Part shown: positions 34,361 to 45,800 of the stretch, piece by piece | How the letters are laid out: each line of letters opens with the position of its first letter | Numbering within the stretch: the first letter of the stretch is position 1 | Origin: Eupeodes corollae | Taxonomy: Eukaryota > Arthropoda > Insecta > Diptera > Syrphidae | Direction of reading: 5' to 3' | Assembly: GCF_945859685.1 (NCBI RefSeq) | Contig: NC_079149.1 | Span: 70,326,991 to 70,390,990, forward strand | Length of the DNA: 64,000 nt | The notes under the pieces: model-generated | Seen by the model: the letters and a program-made list of their open reading frames with translations, nothing else | Told to the model about the DNA's origin: nothing | Database searches by the model: none | Position numbers and translations under genes: made by a program

Positions 34361-35579
34361 TGTGTATGTACCTTCCTAACATCCATTGAAGTTCGTATAC
34401 ACTACTGTCCTGTATGTGCTTTTAATTTTCAAGTTATTTTCCTGACTTAGAATCAGGTGGATAGTAAAATAAAACGCAAGGTCTATGAGCAGTTTCTCTT
34501 ATACTGTGTTTGGTACAGAGTTTTAATTATATAAGGTACTTTTAACATTTATGACAGATATATTAAGCCTGACAGCTAAGAAATAAAGCAAGGGTAGAGT
34601 AGTTTCATATAGTAATTATACAGGAACTTATGCGTGTGGCTTTTAAGAATCATTTTCAACCAACTTGACTTCATCTCTTCTTATATGTTTAATAGAAAGT
34701 AATGAATTGATATAATTATTTTTCTAGTAAAAACAAGTAAAAAGGTCTATAATGTTTATTTTAAATCTTAAAATATAAAATTGTTTGTTTAAATATTTTG
34801 ATAACATTGGTAAGATTTAAAAAAAATGCTTTAATTAAACACATCGTGGACAACTCTACGCTAGAAAAGTTTGGAGATTATCTCTTCTAACAAGAATACT
34901 TCAGGAAATGTTTGTCATGTTGCCACTATTGGTTAAAATATAGTTTCAGAGGAAAAATATTTATACATTATAAAATGACCAAGCTTAGAATCTGTTGGAG
35001 ATTCAAAATCTCTAGAGAGGGATATAAGTTTAGATCTAGTTAATGAAAATTGCAATAGGGTTTCTGGTCCCATTATGTTGGATCTTTTGGTCAGAATGTT
35101 TAAATTATGCAGAGTTGATACATATTTAATACAATTTTGCACAAAATAATGTCAAATGAAATATTGATTATTTTTGATTTGATATGACATGATTTGTTCT
35201 AAGATGTTGATTTAGTTTTGGTCAGACAAAAAAATATATAGTACAAGAAATGTTGGTTTATTTTATTGTATAGCTAGTTTAAAATTAATTTTGTTTGCTG
35301 TTATTATTGTAAATATAGGAAGGTCATTGAGTGATAAAAAGATGTTAGAAAACATCTCAACTCAAGAACAAATGAAAGTTTTTTTATATTTTAATTTATT
35401 GAACCATACAAAATTAATATACATTTGGCTTAATTCTAACACAAATAATATTTAACAATAACTTAAAATAAAACATTTGTTGGCATAAAGGGGGCCTTAC
35501 TTTATACATTGGTGAATTACAAAATTTAACATGTGGCTAAGTTATGACTTATTTTTGGCTATTTTGACTGGACTATATG
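34361..35579. other. AT-rich sequence, nothing recognised
   Basis: No domain-like ORF or element boundary. The ORF at 34933-35142 has no family resemblance. Confidence 0.5.
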
Positions 35580-36640
35580 GTGCTTCTGTCGTTGACGGTC
35601 GAATTGTAGATCAGTGCATATCCTTAGTATCTTTATCTGGAAGACCTTAAACTTTTCCATTGCAGTTTTTGATATGGTGAACCATATCGAAAACTGAAGG
35701 TGGTAACTGGTCTTAGCAGGTGTTTGTTTATCAACAGTTTCGTTGATTTACTTAATTCTGTTTCCTTCTTTAAGAGAGGATGAACTCGATGGAGTGCGAT
35801 GTTGGCTTTCGTTATCACAGCCTTAGAGTGCAGGTTGCAGCGCAGCAGCTCATGGAAGTGTATTCCCAGGTATTTGGCATTCTTCTTGGCTTTAATACTT
35901 GATCCATCCGGAAACGTCCGAACGGGTCTCCGGAAGCACACCAATTTGGAGTTGTTTATCCTTATTCCCCACTTCTGGTAGTACTCTTAGGGTCTGCTTA
36001 TGTGTACTTCTACTCTTTGGGCTGCGATCGTATTTGGAGGACGAAGAGGTGAGTGAGTCATCTGCAAACAGCAGGTTCTCACAATTCGTTGGCACTGATT
36101 GGTCAGACGTCATCAGGCAGTAGAGGAGCGGTCCAAGTTTTTATCCTTGGGCGACTCCAGCCTTTACGTTTCTAATCTTTAACGTGCAACTATCTATTTC
36201 TATGAAAGAGTTTCTGAAAGAAAGAAAAGAAAACAACATTTTTATTATTGGCTGTGGGATATTAAAAATTTGGAGCTATGGATGAGGGCCTCAATCCATA
36301 CGCTGTCGAAAGCTTTCTCGACATCCAGTAAGCATCCTCCTGTGGCTCGGTGACTAATGAGAGCAGCGGTGACGTCGGACTGAAACTTGTGGATGAATCG
36401 TTGAGTGAGCTTCAGCCTCCTTACAATGACTTCTTCCAGAATTTTGCTGATATTGTTGAGGAGTGAGATCATAAAAACTTACGTAAGTCTTTTCAGGATA
36501 TAGTTGGAAATCCCGTCCATCCCAGTTGACTTTTTCGGCTTCAAGTTGTTAATGATCTCAGCTATCTTCTCAGGATTACAGAATTTATGGGTATTAGATG
36601 GTTGGCTTAGTTGTGGCTGGCACTTTATATATCTTCCACG
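35580..36640 (-). pseudogene. Non-LTR retrotransposon relic (family shared with 58.0-58.9 kb)
   Basis: Minus strand from about 36640: INNLKPKKSTGMDGISNYIL (RT fingers), SLLNNISKILEEVIVRRLKL, then A-box GGCLLDVEKAFDSVWIEALI ending near 36245. The B-box region is degraded. From about 36113 follow NCENLLFADDSLTSSSSKYD (C-box, both Asp), a frameshift, then VCFRRPVRTFPDGSSIKAKK, AKYLGIHFHELLRCNLHSKA and the thumb to about 35633. The NCENLL.A.DSLT motif is also present at 58.8 kb. Frameshifts and lost segments show it is dead. Confidence 0.82.
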
Positions 36641-36649
36641 GTGATTTGT

Positions 36650-38076
36650 AGTGATTTATATATAGTATGTTAAACAACATAACATTTGTTCGGATAGCAA
36701 ATATTAATTGGTATAAGGTAGATACCTTCATGTGAATTTTTTTCATTAGTACAAAAATATTGTCATATTAGAATATTTGAGTCTGACAGAGGCCAAAGCA
36801 GGAAAAAACAAATAGATATTCAGGGCATACACGAATTCCATCGCAATCGGAAACTTTTACGAATTCCAAGGGATAGTTCGTAATGCAAAATTGTTTGAGA
36901 ACTATGAAAGTATTTGGTAATAGTTTTTTTTCGGAATTTTGTTAGTAAGTTTTGAACCAAAGTTTATGTTCAACATAACTAAAGGTAAATGTCCCCTTGT
37001 AATCCAAAACTTATTTATTACTTAATTGATGAAAAATAAATGTTGTCGATTAAATTATGTATTTCAAGGCAATCAGGTTATTGATTACAACTATACATCC
37101 ATGAAATCAAATCAATAAAACAATATTACATACAATTCAAAAAATTATTTCAAATACTTCTGTCTCTTCTTTGATTTACAAAGTTATAGTACGAAGCTTG
37201 TGGTAAAAGCAATTTGTACTTGCATTATTATGATGCAAATGATATCAAAATACAAAAACCCAAAACTTCGGTTCCAGTACATACATCGCAAGATTGTCCT
37301 CGAAATTTGTTCGTCTGCGTTGAACACTTATTAGTGCTAGAAAGGTCAAAAGAGCAAGCAACAACATTCATCAGCAAAATTCTCGTGCAACTTGAGATTT
37401 TAATCAGCTTGCTACTTGTTTTCTTTTTTTTACTCGCAATTTTCGTTGTTTCCCTCTTGTGATTTGTTGGGAAAAAATTACAAACCATCTTGAGCGGGTA
37501 TTGGATTACCTAACTAAATAGCGCACCTGTTGTTGTGCAATTTTAATCTGCACTATCCTCGTGTGTCTGCTTTGAAGCAAGAATAAATAATTTTAATATT
37601 TTTTTAAATTTAAAAATCATGATTCATAAATAAATATATGTATGCATATAAGTTTGGTAGCTATTGAGTTAATTACATGTCTCTGCTTGGAACAATAAAA
37701 TGAGATTTTCTTTAAAAATAAATATGTGTGAAAAACAATTATATTATCATTTCCTGGCGACTATTTGTAGTATCTGACAGAGTCGGTTTTTTTTCCATTG
37801 ATTTAGTTTTTAAGTTGATTTTAATTAATTTGCTTGAACTAAGATCTTTATGGCATACAGCTTTCACAGTATCCATTAAGGTTAGCAATGGTAAAAAACA
37901 TCACTTTACAGAAGAACTTCTTTGAGTGGTCATAATAAGGAAAACTTTCAAAGGCCTCATCAACTTTTTGTGATACATTCGCAATAAAAAATAAAATAAA
38001 AAAACATTTAAAAGTAGTTTATACATATATTTACAAAACATGTAGATTCAAAGTTAACTTTATAGAGTAATTCAAA
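36650..38076. other. No recognisable gene
   Basis: AT-rich. Overlapping ORFs on both strands at 37214-37488 are mirror shadows of each other without family features. Confidence 0.5.
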
Positions 38077-38212
38077 AGTAATTCTTGTCATGAAAAAGTG
38101 CTTTCTCAAATTAGCCGTTCGGATTCGGCCTAAAATTGTATTGGGAGTTGTAAGTCACTAGGCCCTGGTTCCCAACGGACTGTTGCGCCACCCAATTTAA
38201 TTTAATTTAATA
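38077..38212 (+). repeat. tRNA-derived SINE, 3' half with internal deletion
   Basis: The sequence AGTAATTCTTGTCATGAAAA through GCCGTTCGGATTCGGCCTAA, then GTAAGTCACTAGGCCCTGGT and GCGCCACCCAATTTAATTTA, matches the 3' half of the SINE at 10466-10756. About 55 bases of the body (CTTCCATCCCTGACAAC...GGTTG) are missing. The AATTT-type tail is present. The copy ends about 345 bases upstream of the host exon's splice acceptor. Confidence 0.85.
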
Positions 38213-38558
38213 TAAAAAAAAGTAATTTTTTTGAATATTGGATGTAAATATATAGCAAACATTTATACTGTGACGATTGCCTCGCACTAACATTGAAAAA
38301 CTCTTTGAATACAATTTGTTTACCCTCTTAATCAATAATTGCTGATTAAAAACAGTTTGCTGCAAGGTGAACACATTTATAATGTGCAAACATTTAGTCC
38401 CTTTTTGAAATGTTGAAAATTTATTCGTAATTAAGTACCAGTTAAAAAAAATACTCTATTAAGATTAAAAGTATAAACACTTTGCTTTTCAAAAATTTAA
38501 AAGATAAACCCAATTCTTATAATGATTAATAATTATTATTTATTTCTTTTATTTTCAG

Positions 38559-39124
38559 ATAAACCCAAAACGCGTTTTTGATATAATCAGCAGTTTCTTC
38601 CTCATTTTAACTTTGGAAATGAACATTGAAACACAACAACAAAAATTACCGCTTTCGCACACCAAAAAACCTGCGCTGTATTTTTAACAAATTAATTAAT
38701 TTTCCAAATTAGTTGAGATATTTTCAGTAAATTTTTATACAAACATACATATTTTTGTATTCGACCTCTATTCTATTTTTTTCATGAAGACATTATTATT
38801 TTATTCAAGTTTAACAAAACTCCCCTTTTGGAGAGAAGTCATCGAAATCAAATTCAAAAACAAGAAAGAAAGAACACAAAATATCATCTATGAATCTTAA
38901 GAAAGATCAATCTTTCTATTCGTATTGTGTTCTTGTGCAACAAGATAATTGCGAAAAAGTGAAAGGCATCTTCTAACAATAAATAATATTTGTCATCGTC
39001 ATTATTTCTTATATACCTACATATAACTTTAAGCAAACATTTAAACATTAACGTAAAAAGAAAAATTACGAAAAACAAAAAAAAAAACCCAAATATTAAC
39101 ATTTAATCGCGTGTATGAACAATT
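38559..39124 (+). promoter_or_regulatory. 5' UTR part of the host coding exon, with splice acceptor and uORFs
   Basis: A pyrimidine-rich TTTCTTTTATTTTCAG precedes 38559, a good fly splice acceptor. The stretch to 39124 is non-coding, with AC-rich runs typical of fly leaders. Upstream AUGs include a 22-codon uORF (38619-38687, MNIETQQQKLPLSHTKKPAL...) and an AUG at 39115 in another frame overlapping the main start. These would be expected to damp translation; that effect is inferred. An alternative is that transcription starts inside this block. Confidence 0.5.
38619..38687 (+). CDS. Possible upstream ORF (22 codons) in the leader
   Basis: ATG to TAA encodes a 22-residue peptide rich in Gln, Lys and Pro, 60 bases after the putative acceptor. 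The context (GGAAATG) is a fair Kozak match. Whether it is translated cannot be told from sequence. Confidence 0.25.
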   Translation: MNIETQQQKLPLSHTKKPALYF

Positions 39125-39823
39125 ATGTCTGCCACAATGCGTACAACATTACAAACCGTGCCAGAATCTCTACCCGCCGATCATGTTACCAATGGCGGTG
39201 CATCGACACCGACTGCAGCATCAGCCGCTGCAGTGGTGGCGGCATCAGCTGCCATTGCCGCACAACAGCAACAACACAGCACACACAATAGCAGTAGTTC
39301 AGTGCAATCGATCAAAGATAATCATCATCACCATCATCACCATGATTCGACAAATGCCAATATCATAGCTCCACCACCGCCATCCGGAACGGTCTCTACT
39401 ACAGCATCATCGATGTCCAACAATGCCACTGCGATATTGACCAACTCAAGTGTAGGCGGTGGCGGAAACAACGCCGCACCACAACCACAGCAGCATCATG
39501 TCAGCAATAATTCGGTTACAACCGTAACTTTAGCAGGAGGTGGTGGAACGGCAACCACAAACCAGGCAGCAATCACATCTTCAGCAACGTCCGGATCAGT
39601 TTCTTCCGCTACTGCAGCTGGGACAGCCAACAGCAATAGTAATAGCGGAGGTGGCAATACTGCGGTCACTACTGCTGCCCCAACAACCAATCACCACCAT
39701 ACAACATCAGTGACGGCGTCTAGCGGCGGTGGTGGAGGTACTGTTACCGGTATCAACAAAACCGTTCTACCTCATTCACATTCAAATTCGTCTGCAATGA
39801 AACTGAGGTCATCAGCAGCTAAG
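39125..39823 (+). CDS. First coding exon of an unidentified host gene, low-complexity N-terminal region
   Basis: Starting at ATG 39125, 233 codons are read to AAG|GTAAGT, a consensus donor after 39823, so the exon is phase 0. The first 20 residues (MSATMRTTLQTVPESLPADH) are the only complex sequence. After that come Ala-rich, Gln4, Ser, His7, Pro, Gly4/Gly5 and Thr/Ser/Asn runs, ending SNSSAMKLRSSAAK. There is no signal peptide, membrane helix or folded domain. Such homopolymer-rich N-termini are typical of fly transcription and RNA regulators, so a nuclear or regulatory protein is a reasonable inference, but the gene is not recognised. The start was chosen because it opens the long biased frame; the AUG at 39115 leads into another, less protein-like frame. 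Downstream exons are not found in the remaining 24 kb. Confidence 0.8.
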
Positions 39824-42800
39824 GTAAGTTTTGTTTTTATTTGTATTTCTTATTTTATAATTAAAATAATGTTTATCTATTTAAAATTAAGTACAAAGTT
39901 CTCAACTTTCAATTGAAGACCGTGCCGCGGCGAAAACAAAACAGAGAAAAGATTTGCTAAGACGTCATTGGGTGCATAATTTTAAGCTAATTAAATTTTT
40001 ATTGTGTTTTTGTTATTATTTTGTATTGTTTGTCTGATCACGTATGTTTGTATACTCGTATTGGTACCTTCAATTCATTTTTGTTTAGATCGTGACCAAT
40101 TTGGCAAGAGGAGAGGCACTATTTTTTTCTTAAGTTGTTTTTTCGGAAGAGGGTGAATTGTAAAAGTAGAGAATACACCTTGAATATATTTTTTATCATG
40201 TTACATATTATGCATAATTTTCTCAAAAGCAAGTTATTAGAAACTTGAAACTTTAAGAAAGGATATTGACTTTCAAAGTACTGATAAATGAAAAGATAAT
40301 TCATCTCAAGAACGACTTTCTCTTTTATTGAAGATTTTGTCTGGATTTGCGCTGTGAAAATGTTTTATGTTTTATATTATATTTTTTTTTTGTATTTTAT
40401 GTAATTCATAAATGATGAATGAATTTATAGGTATAGAAAAAATTTAAAGGTGTTTCGCTATCATAATTTGTTTTATAAAAAAGATCACAAAAAGGAATTA
40501 TTATTTTATATGTATGAATGCACTGAAAATCAAAATATCCTGTTTCGTATCATAGACTTTTGAAGTCTGTTGCATCAGGTCAATACTTTTAACAATAAGG
40601 TTCCAACTTCAACTTACTTTTTTAGTCCATATGTATAACGGATTAGCTTATTTTGTTACATATTGAAACATTGATTTTTTGTTCTATCAATACAAAAAAA
40701 CATGACCTACCTTTTTTTCTTATTTTGGCCCAAACTGTTATGTAATAATTGAGAGCAGAATAGAGTATGAAGTGTTTTAGTTTTTTTTTTTTTTGTATAA
40801 TGAAGTCAGTTTATTCGGTTAAAAACTCTCTCTCCCTCTCTGAGGGCCGGAAAGCGTTAATTCTAAAATCATACATAAATATAAGACTTGAAAGTCGATG
40901 TGTATTTGTTCGTTCATTCCTCAACAAATACATTTAAAGTCCTCGTCTCGGGTAGTAACTGCAAAAGGACACTGCGCAGGATCAAAACAAATTATTTAAT
41001 AAATATTCGTTGCTATAAAATTGTATTCTTGAACTTAGACACAAAATATAATTCGAGCTGGGTAAAACATCACCTTAATCACACCGTTAATTGATATATG
41101 AGTTCTAAAAATAAATATTTTGACACTATCCTTTAAACTTAAGTGTGTTAGGATATCCAAAACATACATAGAAATACATAGATAAAGGGACAGATAAGCT
41201 CAAGTATTGATTTAAATTGTGTTTGTAGACAAAAGAGCCTCATGAAAATGTGTTGTTTATGTTGATGATTTCATGCGTGGGGCTCGAAATGAATTGTTGT
41301 TGGTTGAAACGGAAGAACTTATTCGTAACATTATTGTTTCTAAAGCGGAAGAGTTTAAAAACATTTTGAAAAATGTGGATTTACTTAATTTGTTGGTTGA
41401 AATAAGGTTCATGATACTAATTGATTTTAGCTTGAAACATAGATTAAAGTATTACAAGTGACGAAATATGCACAATTCATTGTAGTATTCTTTTTAATTT
41501 GAGTCATACAAAATCTGGTGCTACATTAGTACATTTATGTTGATATATATTTAATTTTTGCAAAAATATTCGTATGTATGTATACATATAAATATGTATT
41601 TTCATAAGAACAATTTTGTCTAAAAAAGATTTTCCAAAGAGGTACTTTTGAGAGGTAATAGCTTACTTTTGTTAGAAAGGGGTTTTAATTCAAAGTAATG
41701 CTTTACTACCATCATGAAATAGTGGAACAGGACCAATAATAGGGATCTGGACTTGCACCACTGAAGAAAGAATTAAATCAATGTGGCTATAAATAATCCA
41801 ATTGACAAATTAATAGAATTTCATTTGTATTACTTTTATGTATATTATTTCCAACTGAACGTAATAAAAAAAGTGATTTTTAAGAGCTCCATCTGAGGAC
41901 TATCAGCTATCGCTGGTCTCAAACAATTTTTAATCAATGGCCGATACTTCTTCAAACAAAATTGCAAAATGTTTTATTCTGAAATTATACCAAACCGGAA
42001 AGTCCACTTAAGTGAATGCAATTTCCGCGGGTGGATCAACATTGGGCTTTTTAATGAATCAGTATAGATAAATACAATTATTTTGCTGCTTTGCCATTCC
42101 TTGTAGACGTACTACGTAAATATTGTTGTTCTTGATGATCTCATGGCTTTAGTTCTAGCTGAAATCGGATTTTGTATGGAAACATATTAAGTTCTATCAA
42201 CACTTCTCAATGAACTGCGGTTCAAATCGAGTTGACGCACCTTCTGTTGGAATCTTATTTCTGGACTCTCCACAATATTACAAGCATGCGTTCCACATTC
42301 ACTTAAGTTCGTCAGTGGTAGGTTTTCTAAGTATAGCAAGATGATTGTTCAAGAAATCGGGCCTGGAAGTTGAATTTTGCTCTTTAAAATTAAGTAATGA
42401 AATAATCGAGTTATTTTTTTCCGAACAAAAAATCAATTAGTTTGGTCCTCCCTTAAGCTGCTGCGCCAATCTTAATTACGAATCAGTAAAATTGCTTCAT
42501 AATTCTAGATTCCCTTTTAATGGTCAGATGCTCGATATAAAAGTCTCAATAGGAGCACAAAATCATTGTCGCAAAATATAAAATTATTGCGATTACGCTG
42601 ATTAAGAGCTTCCCATTTTATAAGTATCTGTATCAAGACAGATCAAACGATACTTAAGATAAAACTACTTGCTCCAAAACGGTCAGATTATAATAAGCCG
42701 AACCTAGGAACAAAGTTAAAAATGTACAAGTAAAATTCTTTTTACGTGACACGCCTGCATTCAACGATACCTACAAAGGCTTTAGGTTTGGCAATTATGC

Positions 42801-45800
42801 TCACTTCTTTAACATGCTGATCAATTTTTTAATAATTTTTACAAGGTGGACAATTTAGTATAGTTTTGTATGGTTTTTATAGCACCAAAACTGTTATAGA
42901 AAAAAAAAAAAACAGCGAAAAATATGTCGCTTTTTCCTTTACCATAGTTAAAGCTTTTTATTTTCCTAATAGGCTTCCGTTTTGACGAATGTACCATCAG
43001 TCTTCAAAAAATAAATAAAACAATAAATTTTCCGAATCTAAAAATGATATTTTGTTTGCTTTTGATGGGACAATATTTATGTAATCAATTTATATCGTCG
43101 TTTTACTAAAATATTACCAGGAACTAAAGTCGATTCTTTAAACTCAAACATAAATTCTTGTGTTTGACCTAGCCTTTAGTTGTCGTAACTGTGCAAATTA
43201 CCTTTTATAAAAATAAATACAAATATCCTTTCAATGTTGTCATGAAACGCATAAAAGTACTATATTTAGAATCTTAATCTTGCTTGCGTCAGGTATTATG
43301 AGAATGCACTCAGAAATTTCATTGAAAAACGAAAAGAAAATATTTTATTCTGATTTATTAATAAATCTTTAGCTATTCTAAATGTTTTTGTGTACTTGAT
43401 TTCGAAGAGGAAAGTCTGTTGAAGTTTTTTTGAGATTTGACAAACAATTGTGATTTTGATTTATTAGTCCTAGTGCATAATTGTTTTGATAATATGTAAG
43501 TATTTTAGATCTCCCTGTGCATTTCTTTTTTTTTTTTTTTTGTTTTCTTGACGAATAATGAAAATGATGACTCAAAACATGGGATATTTATGGTCCAGGA
43601 TAAACGGCATAAATAGTTGCAAAGCAATATAAATATGAAGCGCTCATTGATCTCCAACTTCGTGTAATTAGTGAACATTTGTTCAGGATGTTTAAGGTTG
43701 AAAATATACATACATATGCTGGTCATACTACACTCTATAATCTTTTAATTTTATCTCTATCTCTTAACTTAAATACTTTTTACGAAAGTTCTCTTCCACT
43801 CACTCTACCGAACCGACTTTGTAATATCCGTAAAGCTTTCAAGAGTTGTGTCTTTGATAAGGTAATACAGTTTATTAAGCGTGGAACTTAGCCAATACAC
43901 ATGCACTCAATGATGTCATATACATATATAAGCTAAATTTTAAAAAAAGCTTTTTTTTCAATTGAAAGTTGAAGAATTTTATTTTGTTTATTTATATTTT
44001 ATGAATTTCAATATACGAAAAGCTTATTTCATTGGTTTGGGTATATCGTCTCCGCAATGTGATTGTCCAAATTAATGTTTTAGATAGGTATTTGCAGTAA
44101 TTAAAATAAATATTTGTAGAGTATAACAGCCTTATTTTTAAAATAATATATTATATATATACATGTACGTGTAAATATGTATATGTATTCGCTATGAGTG
44201 TTGGTGGAGGTTAATTTGTTTTCAATTTTATGATATATAGATACTATGATATATATTTTTTTAATTTGCATCAAATTAAAACTATGATTAATGTGTATGG
44301 ACAAAAAATTAAAATAGTTCTTTTTGTCTGCAATGTTTATGAAATTTCGGTAGGTATTATAAATATTTAATATTATTTGGACTAAAAAGTGAAAAAGATA
44401 GTCAAACAAAAAAGGATTTCATCCCTTAGTAGATATCGCAGGTTTATTATGTACAGTAAATTATTGACCATTGTCCATTTGTCTGTAATTAAATGAACGT
44501 AATCTTATGGAAGTTCATCAAATTTGATGGGCATTCTTCAAGTTAATTCATTGTACCTATGAACATTTCATGGAACTTTTTTTATCTAAGTTTACAAGAG
44601 GTTTATGGAGGTAATAAGACGCAAATTGGAGTTATCACAAACCTTTTTCCGTCAATCGATTTTTTATTAGATTTCAGAACAACAACTTATTTTGAATCAA
44701 GAGAGCTGCAACAAAAGTATACCATAACTGTCTGATTATCGGGTTATGAGGAAATGGTGTTTGGACGTACTACTCTGCATTCGAAAGGAAAATCAACGCA
44801 TTTTTTGAATTGAAGATATATTACTTAACTTAAAAAAAGAATAGTGCATTGTAAAAACGGCTGATTCATTTCAAGGTACTCAATGACAGTTGAAGCGTAG
44901 GTCGTATTGAGCTTTTATGGTACCTATTTTCGTTCAGTAAAGTTTGAAATTTTATCATGGACACAGTGCCTACAAATTATTGTTTTAGCTTGAAAAAAAA
45001 AACAGTTTTGTTAAGTGTTGAGGCGTCTATATGTCAAAAAAACAAAATTGCCAAAAGTGGTTCAAGTAGCAAACTGAGAAGATCGAGGGGCTGACAAACA
45101 ACGGTTTTTATATCTCTAAAATATAAATATAAACAATAGTTCTTTCATACATTTATTTTACGAATCTGATCTGTTATATATGTATTAACACACATTTTTT
45201 CGCCAAGTTAAATGACAGTACTGTATATTTCACCATAAATAGGTACAAAACTCTCTCTTATCAGTTTATACATACATAGTATATAAAAATGAATGTATGT
45301 ACACACTCGTAGTTCCAAAATAGATTCAGAAATTTGTGTACTTCATAATATACCAAATGCTATCTTGACAGATAAATCTAAACAGCAAACTGACGAGCTG
45401 TCTGGGTTAATTGTTTTTTGAATAAATAAGGAATTCTTTAATATTTACAATATTTGCACTAGTCTGATTTATTTTGCTTAACAAAGGATTTTCATCATCC
45501 ACTTATCTTAAAAAATGTGAAAACAAATTAAATTTACGTTATAGAAATTTTAGATCTCATTGATATACTCGTACTCTTATACAATGTTGGAGATCAAACT
45601 TGTTTTTATTTTTTGCGAAAGTGAATGTAAAGCATTGGTAGATCTTCCAATATGGTTAAAACTTTCATTGAAAACCATGCTTACAATCTCTTACTACCTG
45701 GTTTTATTAGAAGATCATCAAAAAATTTGTATTTTTTTTATAATGACTTTACTTAGTCAGAAAATGTTTCTGACAATTTAGTTTTTTTACCATAAGTGTG

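Noticed and set aside
39111..39368. Alternative frame ORF over the host exon
   Set aside because: It opens without ATG at its first codon and is a shifted reading of the low-complexity repeats. The 39125 frame runs much longer and ends at a good donor.
39496..39690. Minus-strand ORF within the host exon
   Set aside because: Shadow of the Gly/Thr/Ala-rich plus-strand coding region.
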